DNA of 64,000 nt from Cyrtodaria siliqua (GCA_037043455.1 JAWPHD010005107.1:1-64000); one strand, 5' to 3'; counted from the stretch's first letter, positions 1-12,670 are shown. A program made the numbers and translations. The notes: generated from the letters alone by a model not told the origin.

Positions 1-232
1 GTGTATAATAAATACAAAAAAAAAACATTGCTTAGTCCTAGAAAGCCACACAGAATGTACTCAATGAAAGTTCGGCACTTCTAAGGATTGGTGCAAAAAA
101 GCTATTAAAATATTCACAGTTCTAGGACAATAATTTTAGAAACCTTGATGCTATGCAACTAAAAGGATGAATCTAAATGAAAAACTAAATAGACGTTTTC
201 CTTTAATTTTATATTTAGACGTTTAACCCTAG

Positions 233-533
233 TGGAGGGCTGGCGTTACGCAGTCGGTAGCGCGGCGGATTTGTAACCGGAGGCCCCGGGTTTAATCCTC
301 CGTGGTGCCACTGTGTTCCGTCGGTGTGTTCTTGGGCAAGACACTTTCCCTTAGCCTCGTCCGTCGGATGGGGACGTAAACCGGGCGGTCCCGTGTATCG
401 GTCTATCCTCCGAGCACGTTAAAGAACCATAGGAATCTATTCGATAATAAGAGTAGGGCAGGTTCCCGGATTCCTATGTATCCTTCCCCTCTCTCTGGGG
501 CGGCTCTAAATAACTTATGTTGATGTGTTGATG
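233..533 (+). mobile_element. tRNA-derived SINE, near full length
   Basis: A pol III-type head is visible: an A-box-like stretch around 241-257 (tggcgttacgcagtcgg) and a B-box-like ggtttaatcc at 289-298. A GC-richer body (gggacgtaaaccgggcggtc, gcacgttaaagaacc) follows, and the tail is rich in tgatgtgttgatg. A 5'-truncated copy of the same body lies on the minus strand at 48996-49185, which shows that this is a dispersed family. It stands out by base composition from the AT-rich flanks. Confidence 0.75.
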
Positions 534-539
534 ATTATA

Positions 540-1390
540 TACCTGCAAAAGCTGCATATTCGCTATTGTTTCCCTTATATATTCCTTAATATTGTGGACA
601 ATTTGATGTTATCTTTATGTCACAAAACTAAAGTTGCGCCCTAAAATCATTGTATGTGGCATTTCTACTTTAAAACTGCTAAAACCATTCATCAAAGTCC
701 ACATATTACATAATATATATTTTAAGTTTTAACAGCGTCAGTGATTTCATTTTATTTCTTGCTTTATGTAAACATCGCCTTTATGACGGATGATAAGGTC
801 ATTGTCATGTTTAATTTCCTTTTTACACTACAATACAACTAATGAATTATTCATAGAAGACCGTTAATGCCTTTATTTTTACCTTCAGCAAAACTTCTAA
901 CGTCACAGTAAGCTTTAATATCGGCAATAACTGGGGAAAGATATTTTGTAAGACATGGTATATACGAGTATTTCAGCGTATTGGTGGCTGTTGAAGTTTT
1001 TTTTAAAGAAAATCGATTGAGTTGCGTTTATGAGTATTTTAAACTCGCAAACTATCACAGGTAAATGAAAATGACTACAAAACCTTTCTCATTGTATTCG
1101 TTTTAATTAGCAATTCAAAATTGAATAATACATGTGTTATACCTATTAGGATCTTATAACAAAATATTTAAAACCGACAACAATGCAAACTAGTTTCATG
1201 AATATAGTTTGACTGTAGTACTTGCTAGAGATAGTCAACAATACACTGTTATACATGGTATATGTTTAATGATTCACAATTAAAAGCTCACATTCAGTTG
1301 TCATGAAACTAACCTGTAAAAGTAGGTATAAAACATACAGGTAATGTAGTTTCACGGAACACACGCATTAAAACAAACAACAATTACAAT
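540..1390. other. AT-rich stretch with nothing recognised
   Basis: No long reading frame, tandem repeat or terminal inverted repeat was seen. Scattered short A and T runs only. Confidence 0.5.
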
Positions 1391-1394
1391 GTAA

Positions 1395-1762
1395 ATAAGG
1401 AAGGCATGTGACATCACAAACACGAACGAGTTGAAATAGGACTTCCCCCTTGGAACGGTCAGTGGCAAAAAGGCCGTTGGGAGTTTAAACCAGGTTCTAG
1501 GGTGCACCAAGCCTCACTCTTACCCTATTATCATCCCAATAAAACGGGACAGTGTAAATAAGGATATCCCCGTCAGGTTATAATCTCTAACAAACAAGGC
1601 AGCATTACTAGGCAATATAAGTTTAACGCATAGATGATCATGTATATAAAATATAAAAAAAGCCTAAAAAGCCACAACACAAGTACTCAATGACTTTGTA
1701 GAAGCCAGAGAAACAAACGAAAAAAACAAGACAAGACAAGATTTAAGAAAAACATCAAACTC
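1395..1762 (-). mobile_element. Penelope-like retroelement 3' end fragment
   Basis: Read on the minus strand this matches the 3' untranslated part of the PLE copies at 2301-2905, 26965-28660, 44770-45100 and 47945-48480. Shared blocks include the lead into tttacactgtcccgtttta, then ggtttggtgcaccct and a gcc-tttttgccactgacc motif. No reverse-transcriptase codons remain, so it is a 5'-truncated dead copy. Confidence 0.7.
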
Positions 1763-2300
1763 TACCGTGTTTTGAGGATTTAGGTAGAAGTCATCATCAG
1801 GTCCATAGTAAGATGTATCATAGTAAGGTTTGTAACATGAAAAACTGATTACTGGTTGCATTATATGTATAAATACATACAGGAATAGTTAAGGTTTCAC
1901 TTAAACCCTTACTGGTATCGTCAGAAGTTTTGCTTAGTGCATCCAGTTATAAAATGTTAACAAAATATGTTTGTCCTAGTTTAAAATTAATTTTGAAATG
2001 TCTCTCAAAGACCTTTTTGGCCTTGTTTACAAACGCGTTTAAAATGTCAGTGCATGACATGTTTGTCCTTGTTTAAAAGCACTTTGACAATTAATTTCGC
2101 ATTAAGATTTTATAACGAAACCAGCACTAACAATTTATATCACGTATTAAAACAAACAGTTCTCGTTCCATTTCAGAACCAAGGTGGATGCTTTTCATTT
2201 GAAAGTACGCGCGTGGCTTGCTGACACCCCCAAAACAAACTGGCTCACCGTTGAGTTCTGAGCTGCTTCAAATTCCAGATTTATCTAGTAAATGACTTGA

Positions 2301-2905
2301 CAACGCACTGCATGCTTGGTGGTGGACCCATTTATAATTCGCCACTATGCTTTCCTCTTTAATTGTGCGATGACCGGACAGGTTGTGGGCCCTATGATGA
2401 CGTCTACCTAAAGCCCAAAAGGACGGTGACGTTTAATGTTTATATGCAATCATTTCTTGGCGTGCCCTCAATTGTTTGTTCTCTTGTTGTTCTGGCTTCT
2501 GCCAATTCATTCAGTACCTTCATTGTGGTTTTCTAGGTTATTGCTTTTTTGTATTTATATATGCACGAGCATCTTTGTGTTTTACTTTATATATTGCTTA
2601 TTAATTCTGCCTTGTTGGTTAGAGAATAGTTCATGGCGGGGATTTCTTTATTTACACTGTCCCGTTTTATTGGGATGACAATTGGGTAAGTGTGAGGTTT
2701 GGTGCACCCTATAACCTGGTTTAAAACCCAGTGGCCTTTTTTGCCACTGACCGTTCAAAGGCGGTAGCTCTATTGTCAACCCTTTTGTGTTTGTGATGTC
2801 TTATTTGGCATTTTAGCCATCTTTAAAGTTGTTCTTTGTTTCTCCGTGTGTTTATGGTTGACTGTCGTCCTAGAATGCTATTTTTCCTGTTCGATTTTTA
2901 AGGTG
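2301..2905 (+). mobile_element. Penelope-like retroelement, last codons plus 3' UTR
   Basis: Positions 2301-2411 read as the last 37 codons including the stop, with motif HYAFLFNCAMTGQ and the end PMMTST, the same C-terminus as the copies at 27465-27749 and 40770-40880. The 3' UTR follows, with tttacactgtcccgttttat and ggtttggtgcaccct, and ends near ttttcctgttcgatttttaa. Everything 5' of the last codons is missing, which is typical of 5'-truncated insertion. PLEs are reverse-transcriptase retroelements; this copy cannot move by itself. Confidence 0.75.
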
Positions 2906-3163
2906 CAGACATGTGACGTTTTCGGGCATATGACAATGTGTTTATACCTCAGAATTAGTACATGTTAACATTGAAATGATCGCCATTCGTCAATCTACCG
3001 CCCAAAACTGACATGTTCACAATGTGTGATACTTTGGTAATGGTGCATAGCACGTGAGCGGATTATTATATAACTTTATGTGTCTGTCGAAATCGTGTGT
3101 CTCTATTAATTTGTCATCAACACACACTGCTTATGTTTCACATTCGTTTGCTGCCTTCCTCAT

Positions 3164-3422
3164 ATATACTCAGCTGCAAAAGAAAGTAGCCATTTTGAAA
3201 GTTTTACTATACACACTATCCTCTTTATCAAGCAACATTCCCTTAATGATTCAACCTATTGTAAAACAAAGGACAACATGAGATTGGCAATGGAATGATA
3301 AAAACTTTGGTACCAAACATGGCATATTCATTTTGGAATTTGTCAATTAATTCTAAAAAGACTTTATACAATTAAATCTAAACAAAACTCAGTGGCTACT
3401 TTCTTTTGCAGCTGAGTATATT
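3164..3422. mobile_element. MITE with ~28-bp terminal inverted repeats
   Basis: The left end tatactcagctgcaaaagaa at about 3164 is the reverse complement of the right end ttcttttgcagctgagtata finishing at 3420. The arms continue through gtagcc/ggctac. The ~200-bp interior has no transposase frame. The TA at each edge would fit a Tc1/mariner-type duplication, but this is inference. Confidence 0.7.
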
Positions 3423-3424
3423 TC

Positions 3425-4140
3425 TTGTTACAACAATAATAAATTGCATGGACTGGCATCGGGCTCGTCAACTGTATATTAATTTGCATGTTTAGAACAA
3501 TGTACATGTAATATAAAAGCGGGTTCATGTGTAACTACCAGCAATTAGATGTAAGACACGGCCAATTAACCTCAATAAAACGATTTGTTCCCGAAACGTC
3601 GTTTGTTTCAGAGATAATTTGACACGAAGCAACTTTCCATTTAAATATGTACTGTGCCATAACGCAACGTCCTTTGTGAACCTACGGTTCACTAAAACTC
3701 GGGACATATTTATAATTGAAAGTTCAAGAACCTTGCTCCAGTCATTGATACTTCGGCTTGCAACGTGTGTTATTTTACTATCAAGTAGGTTTAATAACAT
3801 ATTACATTTACGATTGTTTTCACAATGTTCTTTATCAATCGAAAACTAGTTATTTGAAAATAAGTCCAACTTGTGTATGTTCCTATCCAAAATCAAATGT
3901 AACATGATATCCTTATTCGCTCAATGCATGCTTACATGAATTTATGAGGTCACAATGTTAAAAGTTCATATACTGAGGCTTGTTCCAACAGCTTATATGT
4001 AATAATATTCCAGTCGATTCCAATGTAATGCCTTTGTTCTGCACAATCGTCATAGAGTCATCTTACACATCATAATATTGGTATAAGCGGAATTATTTTT
4101 AAAGGCCAGCTTCAGCGAGTACTTTAACCCTGTATATTTG
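3425..4140. other. Unassigned stretch
   Basis: Open frames on both strands of 3525-3849 are short, overlap each other and show no recognisable motif. The rest is AT-rich with no repeat seen. Confidence 0.4.
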
Positions 4141-4142
4141 TA

Positions 4143-5112
4143 TTTTTGTGATCTCTTGTTTTATTACTGAGTAGGATGAACAGCTGTGATCTCTTGTTAC
4201 TCTAAAGAGAAAGCACAGCTATAATATATTGTTACTCTATAGAACCAGGAACAACTATGATCTCTTATTTCTTTACCAGATTCAAACTCAGTTATGATCT
4301 TGTTTCTTTACCTGAGTCAGGCTCAGCTATGATATCTTGTTTCTTGCATACCGGATTATAAGAATCTTACATGGGTATCCGGTGAAGATAGGGAATTCCA
4401 ACCCGAGGTATACGTCTTTTTATCGGAACTGAGGCTCTGCCGAGGTTCCGATTAAAACACTTATACCGAGGGATGGAATTCCCTATCTGAACCGAATATC
4501 CATGATAGATTATTTTTCTTGCATATCAGAGAAATGCACATCATGTATCATGTAAAAAGAATCTATCATGGGTATTCGGTTCAGATAGGGCATTCCAACC
4601 CTCGGTATAAGTGTTTTAATAAGAGCCTCGGTTCCGATAAAAACACTTATACCTCGGGTTGGAATTCCTATCTTCAGCGGATACCCATGAAAGATTCTTA
4701 TATTCTTTACCAGAGTCAGACTCAGCTGTGATATCTTGTTTTTTAACCTGAGTCTGGCTCAGCTGTGATATTTTATTTCTTTACCAGAGTCAGACTAAGC
4801 TATGATATCGTGTTTCTTTACCTGAGTCAGACTCAGCTATGATATATTGTTTCTTTACCTGAGTCAGGCTCAGCTGTGATATATTGTTTCTTTACCTGAG
4901 TCAGGCTCAGCTGTGATATATTGTTTCTTTACCTGAGTCAGGCTCAGCTGTGATAATCATGTTTCTTTACATGAGTCAGGCTCAGTGTGATATCTTGTTA
5001 CTTTACCTGAGTCAGGCTCAGCTGTGATATCTTGTTTTTAACCAGAGTCAGACTCAGTGTGTTATCTGGTTTCTCTACATAATCTGGAACAACTCTGAGC
5101 TATTCTGTCTTG
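4143..5112. repeat. ~36-bp minisatellite, block A
   Basis: Degenerate tandem copies of a unit of about 36-38 bp built around gagtcaggctcagctgtgat and atcttgtttctttacc. Copies between 4800 and 5010 are the most alike. The block is interrupted by the foldback at 4361-4698, and the same unit family resumes at 5900-7530. Confidence 0.85.
4361..4698. mobile_element. Foldback element inside minisatellite block A
   Basis: The arm 4361-4514 (agaatcttacatgggtatcc onward) is complementary to the arm 4558-4698, which ends ggatacccatgaaagattct, with a ~43-bp centre. Each arm also contains its own smaller hairpin around the blocks gataggga-attccaaccc and aaaacacttatacc. No coding capacity. Confidence 0.75.
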
Positions 5113-5407
5113 TAAGTGAGAAAGTGTCGATTCTTGCCGATGGTGAGAGATATTAGTCTGTTTCGGAGAAACTTTTTAGGGTATGATTTTCTGAAAATTC
5201 AAACGAGAATGTTCAAAATGAGACTTGTCTGCCATCTGAGCTTTGGGGTGTTTATGTGTAACGCAAGTGACAATTACGTTACCATAACAATTCCAGTGCA
5301 CGTTCCATAAAGCTGAATATGAGTACATGTTTTGCATAAATATGAACAACAAATACTACTTATATGTATGTTATTTATATACTTTGTTAATTTAGACAAC
5401 CTTTTCA

Positions 5408-5538
5408 ACATGATAAAAATATACTCCAGTTTACGTCCGCACCACCCCCACCCCCCCCCCCACCCCCATTTCCCAAGTGGGGAGCGGAGAAAGGGGTGGG
5501 GTGGTGCGGACGTAAACTGGAGTATATTTTTATCATGT
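5408..5538. repeat. Near-perfect hairpin with C/G-rich loop flanks
   Basis: aacatgataaaaatatactc with following cagtttacgtccgcaccacc is mirrored by ggtggtgcggacgtaaactg with following gagtatatttttatcatg. The stems are about 45 bp around a centre holding a run of C's (5451-5467). The shape is that of a small foldback element. Confidence 0.85.
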
Positions 5539-5899
5539 TGGTGGGGGGTGAGGGGGGTGATTTTGGCTGTTATACCTTCCTGAAAGGGTATGGCATTTGG
5601 TACAATAGTAAACATGTTTGCCATATGAGAGTGGAGTCATAAGGGCTTTGACCTCCATTCCAAATACGTTACTGTGATCGGATTTTGAAAATATAACTTA
5701 CATTCTCAAAACTGGTTTACATCCAACAGACGTGTATATATAGTTTCTATTATTTATCAGCCATGTTAAAAGGCGTATACAATAAACATTTCCCTAAAAA
5801 AAAATGAAGCTTACGATACCCAACATGAATTCGAAATGTATATGACCATTTAAAGTTTTTTGTAATATTGGATGTTTCCAGAAAAAAAGCGCAAGTTCT

Positions 5900-7530
5900 T
5901 TAGAGTATGGCTCAGCTGTTACCTCTTGTTTCTCTGCAGAGTCTGGATTGTTTATATACCAGAGTCAGGCAGAATTGTCATTAATTGTCATTTCTTGTTC
6001 TCCAGAATCAGGCACATCTATGATCTATTGTTTCTCAAATGAGTCAGACACAGCTGAGCTATCTTGTTTCTCTACAGATTCGGATACATCTGTGCTATCT
6101 TGTTTCTCTACAGAGTCGGATACATCGGTGCTATCCTGTTTCTCTACAGAGTCGGATACATCTGTGCTATCCTGTTTCTCTACAGAGTCGGATACATCTG
6201 TGCTATCGTGTTTCTCTACAGAGTCGGATACATATGTGCTATCCTGTTTCTCTACAGAGTCGGATACATCTGTGCTATCTTGTTTCTCTACAGAGTCGGA
6301 TACATCTGTGATATCTTGTTTCTCTACAGAGTCGGATACATCTGTGATATTTTGTTTCCCTACAGAGTCGGAAACATCTGTGCTATTTTGTTTCTCTATA
6401 CAGTCGAATACATCTGTGCTATCTTGTTTCTCTACACAATCGGATACATCTGTGCTATCTTTTTTCTCTACACAATCGGATACATCTGTGCTATTTTGTT
6501 CTTCTACAAATCCAGGCACATTTGTGATTATGTGTTTCCAACAGTCGGGCCAAGCTGTGATTTCTTGTTACCAGAGTCAGGCACAGCTATGATGTTTTGT
6601 TTCTCTACATAGTCAAACAGAACTATGCTATTTTGTTTATCAAAAGTCCGGTACATCTGTGGTCTCTTGTTTCCAGAGTCAGACACATCTATGATATATT
6701 GTTTCTGTACATAGTCAAACACAGCTATGCTATTTTGTTTATAGACAGTCCGGTACATCTGTGGTTTCTTGTTTCCAGAGTCAGGTACAGCTATGATATT
6801 TTGTTTCGCTAGAGAGTCATACAAGCTGTGATCTTTAGTTTGTTTACAGAGTCAGTCAGAGATATTAACTCTTGATTTCCTACAGACTCAGGTACATATG
6901 TGATATCGTGTTGCACTACATTGTCTGCCTTATTGTGATCTCTTGTATCTCTGCCAGAGTCTGGCTCAGCTGTTACATAGTGTTTCTCATCCAGAGTCAG
7001 ACTCAGCTGTGATATCTTGTTTCGATACTACGCAAGACATGACTGAATCTCTTGTTTCACTACCAGAGTCTGGTACAACCGTGATCTCTTGTTACTCTAC
7101 AGAGTCAGTCGCAGTTGTGACCTCTGGTTTCACTATCAGAGCCTAGCACAGATGGGATCTCTTGTTTCCCTACAGAGCATGGCACCGCTGTTTCTCATCT
7201 TTCTCTATCAGCTGGGATTTCTTGTTTCTCGACAGAGTCAGGTAAGTTGTGATCTCTTATTTCTTTAAAGGGTCAGGTACATCTGTGATCACTTGTTTCT
7301 CTACCAAAGTAAGGAAAGGCCGTGAGTGCTTAACCAGAATCTGGCACAGCTAGATATCAAACCAGAGTCAGTCGCTTCGGTGACCTCTGGTTTCTCTACC
7401 AGAGTATGCACAGCTGTGATCTCTTATTTCTCTAAAAAGCCCAGTACAGTAATGCTCTCTTGTCTATCAGAGTCCGGCTCTGGCATATTTGTTTATTAAA
7501 CAAGAGTCAAGCACAGTACGGGTTGATCGT
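5900..7530. repeat. 36-bp minisatellite, block B
   Basis: The centre (about 6060-6500) has a regular 36-bp period of the form gtcggatacatctgtgctat plus cttgtttctctacaga. The flanks to 7530 are more degenerate and match the unit in block A. Since 36 is divisible by three, long repeats of open frame appear on both strands (for example 5948-6592 plus and 6025-6519 minus). These are by-products of the repeat and are not called as genes. Confidence 0.9.
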
Positions 7531-7534
7531 AAAA

Positions 7535-8360
7535 TCTAACATCTTGTTTTTCATTTCTTCATTGTGTTTCCCCAATGATTTGGCTTTTTTCACGAAATCC
7601 GTCATAAACGATATTTGTTTTGTTTCGTTTAAGACTTTATGGATAACATTTATTCAGTTTGTATCGACAAATTAGGTTAGGTTTCTAAAATATATATTCA
7701 GGGAGTAAGTAAGTAAGTATGCTTACTCCCTGATATATTAGGGATTTCCGTATAAAGTACTAGACCTAGTGTTAATGACACAACCTGACTGTAGCTATTT
7801 AAAGCTGTGGGGAATTCTATGTTTTACAATACATGTTATTTACTAACAGTATACATTTTGCGCATTATTTTTCTAAAATAAAAAAAGTATTTAAAAGTGT
7901 CCTACAATATCTGCACATTCAAACGTACACTCCAAAGTGTTTCATCTACAGTTTCTAATGAAAACACGAATCTCATGTCACCAGTAGCCCTATTGTTGAT
8001 ATCGGAGTATATTGACAATTAGTTGCACGTGCTTTATACACGTGCTGTTGTTTGTCGGAGACATCGTTCTGGTTTGATTGGTTGAAATGAATAAATGATT
8101 GACAACTGGCAACATGTTAATTCCGGTAACAGTGTACATAGTTCATAGAAGGTGACAATATCATGTTTAATATCTTGTATCAGTAGCATGTTTATTTTGA
8201 TAATCGTCAATTATATTTTATATTGTTAATATTATTAACACGACCTAGTTCTAAAATAAGCCAACATTTGTTAATAGTGTGATACATTTATATCCATTTG
8301 TGGACAGACCGATAAGCTATATATAACTATGAATAGACCGATACACGTCATTTCACAGGT
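7535..8360. other. Unassigned AT-rich stretch with a small hairpin
   Basis: A short hairpin sits at about 7689-7737, where tatattcagggagtaagtaa pairs with ttactccctgatata. Nothing else was recognised. Confidence 0.5.
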
Positions 8361-8364
8361 ATTG

Positions 8365-8592
8365 TTCAAAGGACAATAGACAATCGTGACCCGCGGCGTA
8401 CTGTTAATCTTTCTACATAACTTGCATATTTGAAAAACAATACTAATAATTATTTAAATACATCAAAGCATAATCATATTACTAATTGTGTATTAGTATG
8501 CAGGTTTAAAGTCAAAACTATACTGGATTATAACCCGAGATGCCAATTGTAATGTTTAAAAATAACTTCAAGATTGCCGTGTGTCCCTTTAA
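8365..8592. mobile_element. TTAA-type MITE, copy 1 (divergent)
   Basis: It starts ttcaaaggacaatagacaat and ends gattgccgtgtgtcccttta-a, matching the ends of the better copies at 12348-12670, 32201-32522 and 57857-58182. The left TTAA has become ttca. It shares the internal block gcggcgt...ctacataacttgcat. No transposase. Confidence 0.65.
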
Positions 8593-9011
8593 GCTCCATC
8601 TACCATTAATGTTTTAAGTAATTCATGTCATATATTTTCTTTAAAATTAATTTAGTCAAGCACCACACATCTCGACTTTCTTCAATATCGACTGCATAAA
8701 TAGGCTATTCTATGGACGAATTTATTTCACATAACGAAGAAAACAACTTTAAATCAAACTTTTCAGATATAAGGAGCACAAGTTCTGCCATATAAGTAGT
8801 ATTTCTAATATTATGTTCACGTCGATAGTGTTGAGTTACTGTCATGGACTGTATGGTTGACATTGCACGTACAAAAATATGCATTTGGTTGAATATTTCC
8901 TTTGACAATATCCTATCCCATCCGGTTGGGATATATGTTTTAAAGATGACCGAAAATAGTCCTTAAGAACTAACTTGTCAATAATTATATTATTTTAGAA
9001 AATGTGCTTAT

Positions 9012-9652
9012 CAGTCGGGGAACTTTTGAAAAACCATCACCTTAAATGGTGATGATGTTTCATCACATCATAATTAAATACGCGAATTCGCGAAGTCCGA
9101 CCCGACCTATTTCACGTCCCTATGTTTATCGCCGTTATTGTTGCCTGTTTTATAAACGAGAACCTGTCTACACATACTGACGTCATTTCGAGTATCGATC
9201 GAGGGCGAGAATGCCTGTCTGCACACGGATTTTCCAGACAAATGGCAGAAATCGGTGCAGAAGGTTAACACGTGTTACTGCATATCATCCAATTTTTTTT
9301 TAATTCTGTTTGATGATTGTTGTAACATTTTCTAAAAATGTATAGACGAATGATTTAGTTTTGACTTGAATATATCAAATTATGCGTTTCGCGACAGGAA
9401 TGAAGCGTTTCACTTTGATCCAGTTGACAGTTTTTTTCTTGTTTCAATCTGGGTGATGGAAAACCCTCACGTTGAAAGTTTGCACGATTATACTAAATAC
9501 GTGACGATAAATCGTTACCTGAATTATTTCTGAAAATGTAACGAATGAATGAAGAATGAAAGATGATGGAAAATCATGACCATGAGAACAAGTGTTTATG
9601 ATGAAATATCATCACCATTTAAGGTGATGTTTTTTCAAAAGTTCCCTGATTG
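9012..9652. mobile_element. Inverted-repeat element, ~640 bp
   Basis: The left end cagtcggggaacttttgaaa with aaccatcaccttaaatggtg is the reverse complement of the right end, caccatttaaggtgatg...ttttcaaaagttccctgattg. The arms are about 45 bp and the distal part is itself a palindrome (atcaccttaaatggtgat). No reading frame for a transposase in the interior. Confidence 0.75.
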
Positions 9653-9840
9653 TGTATAGGAAAATATAAAGACACTCTCCATAGGATATTTTCAGGCACT
9701 GGTAAAAATATGGTTTGCAAAACCGGTTGAAAGGTTAGGGAATTCGAAAGATTTCATTTAAAATACATAATATTATTATTGTTTACAGATTTCAAACACT
9801 AATTTTCCAAAAAGGTATGATGTACATTTGAGTAAAACAT

Positions 9841-9908
9841 AGGTTCTTTTAAGGCTCGAACTCAGGACTTTCTGCGTGTAAAGCAGACGTGATAACCACT
9901 ACAGAACC
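9841..9908 (-). pseudogene. tRNA-Val(UAC)-like pseudogene
   Basis: On the minus strand this closely matches the tRNA-Val at 18507-18579 (same anticodon arm around gctttacac and same ttcgagcct), but it lacks five or six bases of the D-arm and the 3' acceptor strand does not pair well. Similarity to 18430-18710 continues on both sides (tgatgtacatttga; aatataatatatcggta), so the tRNA travels within a longer repeat. Confidence 0.75.
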
Positions 9909-10029
9909 TGTATGTGTATGTGGACAAGTATCTTTTGTATGTGTACCTGCCTGACCTACTGTTAGTCAATAACTCAAGGGACGTAACTCTTCTGAGCTAA
10001 TATAATATATCGGTAACTGTTATCTCACA

Positions 10030-11490
10030 CTGTTACACGCAGAGATTATGAACTTTGACCCTCCAGTAATTGAACATGAAATAAATAACCAAATAGTCGT
10101 AAAAGTCTAAATTTTCGAACGCTGAAAATACACATGCAACTTTGTATTTAGCTGTTGGTAACGCTTAAATATGATCAGGAGTATGCAGACACCCTAGTCA
10201 GGGTCTTGAGAATGTGTACGCAAACAGTCTAAGGGTATCCACCGGATATTTTGTGGTGCAATCTGGAGGCATTTCCGTAACAAAAGTGATTTTGTCTCTG
10301 AAATTTATGTTTTTTTTCTAAAAATAAAATAAGAAAGTGAACTAAATGAGAAAATTACCTGACACCCCACTCACACCCCCCACCCCCCACCACCCCAACG
10401 CCCCTTCTCCTCCCCCTAGCTCTTGTTTTATTGCTTTTTTGGACTTTTAAATTTTTTCAATATTTGGGACAATGTGTACGCCTGCTAGTATATTAAAACA
10501 ATGCCTATTGAAACAATGTCTCTACTCCTCCACCCACAAACACATCCCTTCCCATCTCCCCCTTCCCCAACCACACAAACACCATGCCACTGAAATGTAA
10601 CATCTGTATGAATGACATGATACCAGCGCATGCATTGGTTGATCGAAATGAATGATGAATTTTGGATTTTCCTACTGGGATTCCAGCTTAAATTTTCCGA
10701 TGTGTTTTCCGTTACGTAATGTTACGGAAACTTCGATTCAAGACGATCGGAACTACCTCGTCGATTTCCGTATCAGGCCGTTTTTTATGGTTTACGGAAA
10801 ATGACGAGGCTGTTCTGATTCGATTTAAGTCGATTCATACTAAAGAGTATATGACTATAGAAACTTATTGTGAAAAACATGCAGCATATAGTCTCTAATA
10901 ACCCAATTTAAATGGTGTTTGATTGAAAGAACAAAACGGCCGATTCAGATCAACTTGAGTATAATTATGCTAGATGGTAAATACATTCAAACACACATAC
11001 ACACACACACACGCGCACACCTAAACTGAAAAAAAAACGTGTTTGCGTGCGTGTATTTTGGTTGTTAAGTTGCACCCCTCCCCCACAATTAATCTCAAAT
11101 CTGTATCCGCCCCTATATATAATACATGTATTGTGACTTCGTGCATTCAATCACTTTTATTTTAATTTCTGTATTTAGCACAATCATCAAACACAACCTA
11201 TAATAACACATTTGAATATACTGTTGAAAGAATGATGACCAGTTTCAGCATGTACTTTAACCCATATAGTGGCAACATTGTGTTTAACAATTACTACAGA
11301 AAATGTGGATAGTCTACTAATCTGGTTCCCTCATAAGTAGCGAATGCAGTTGGTCAGGGAACCAGAATAATAATATACATTATGTCAGTGTCTCGTCATT
11401 CTTTGTTTTCTAAAAACATATGAAAGGAGAAATTTGGAAATCGTCGAACACAATAAATACAAAAAGCATATTGCAGTCTCGGTTCCTGAA
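10030..11490. other. Unassigned stretch with simple-sequence tracts
   Basis: A C-rich tract (about 10366-10420) and a CA microsatellite (about 10989-11020) are visible. No gene or element ends were recognised. Confidence 0.5.
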
Positions 11491-11625
11491 CGGATGGCGG
11501 GAGGTTCTACCCAGGAAAAGTTAGTGGTATGTCTACACCATAAAATGAAATCGATCGTCATATAATTATAACCTTACATGTGTTGCAAATGACGTAAAAC
11601 ACCCAACAAACAAAACAAAAAAAGT
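11490..11625 (+). mobile_element. SINE fragment (family of 44392-44627)
   Basis: It carries cggatggcgggaggttctac, ccagg, cgatcgtcatat and accttacatgtgttgcaaat, blocks shared with 28665-28765 (plus), 44392-44520 (minus) and 49389-49512 (minus). It ends in an A-rich tail (caaacaaaacaaaaaaa). The tRNA-like head is missing here, so it is a 5'-truncated copy. Confidence 0.6.
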
Positions 11626-11629
11626 CTCG

Positions 11630-12270
11630 CTTAATACAATTGATTGTAAATATTCTCTCTAACGTGAATGACATACGTCCAATATCTATGTCAGGGATTT
11701 CCATAAAAAATACCAGATATTGTAGCTATTTAAAGTTCTGAAAATACAAAAGGTACACATTCATTTTCTAAAATCAAAACATGTAATCAAAAATATATTT
11801 CTGTATTTATGCATTCGAACGAACGTACGTTCCAAACTATATATCGTTTCTGTTACATGTTGCATCTGCTTTCACAATAGAAAACGCTGTCTTTATTTTA
11901 TGTTTTAAAATTAATATCGGTCACAAAGTATATAGTTATTGTTGACATTTCATGTGATATTATGGGTCAGTGATAACGTTTTGATGTTGTTGTTTTTATA
12001 TGTTTATTTTGATTATCGTCCATTATATAACCATCAGGTACTGATATGGCAAAATAAAAACTCGCTGATAATATTTCATTTCTATATTTTTTATTTAAAA
12101 AAAAAGAAAAAAGAAAAGAAGACATATTCATTCACGACCTAATTCTAAAAAAAAAAGCCGACATTAGTTATGTTATAATAGTGTGATTTATTTATATCCA
12201 GTGATCGCATATATTTGTGGGCGCATTCCGATAAGCTATACATAAACTTCACCAAGTTTTACCTGCATTG
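11630..12270. other. Unassigned AT-rich stretch
   Basis: No element ends, gene motifs or tandem repeats were recognised apart from an A-rich run at 12090-12120. Confidence 0.4.
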
Positions 12271-12347
12271 TTAAAGGGACAATCAGCAATCGTGATGTTT
12301 TAAAACTCGCGTTTTCCTGCGTAACTTGACATATTTGAAAATCAATC

Positions 12348-12670
12348 TTAAAGGGACACATGGCAATCTTGAAGTATTTGAAATGGGTGTCTCGATTTAT
12401 ATATCCAGTATCATTTTTACTTTTACCCTGGTGACATTTAAATAAATCAAATTTTAAGTATTCACTAGTTCGTCTTATTATACTATAATTTTGTAATAGT
12501 TTTAATATATTATTGGTGCAATAATATCAAAAATTAATAATATGCAAAAACAAATAGCTGAATACAATTCTTATAATTAACATTAATGATTGAACAAATG
12601 CAATTTATGTAGAAAAACTAACGGGACGCCGCTTGTTTTAAAAAATGAAGATTGCCATGTGTCCCTTTAA
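12348..12670. mobile_element. TTAA-type MITE, copy 3 (nested)
   Basis: TTAA then agggacacatggcaatcttg at the left. The right end is aagattgccatgtgtccct then TTAA. The ~20-bp inverted ends with TTAA on both edges are the signature of piggyBac-type target choice (known for that superfamily). At 323 bp it is too short for a transposase and none is seen. Confidence 0.85.

Noticed and set aside
3525..3849. Overlapping frames on both strands (91 and 76 codons)
   Set aside because: No recognisable motif, no convincing splice links, and both strands are equally open.
5948..6612. Frames of 182-214 codons on the plus strand and 164 on the minus strand
   Set aside because: They follow from a 36-bp repeat that is free of stops in several frames; no other gene signal.
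9841..9908. Functional tRNA-Val
   Set aside because: D-arm bases are missing and the acceptor stem does not close; called a pseudogene.
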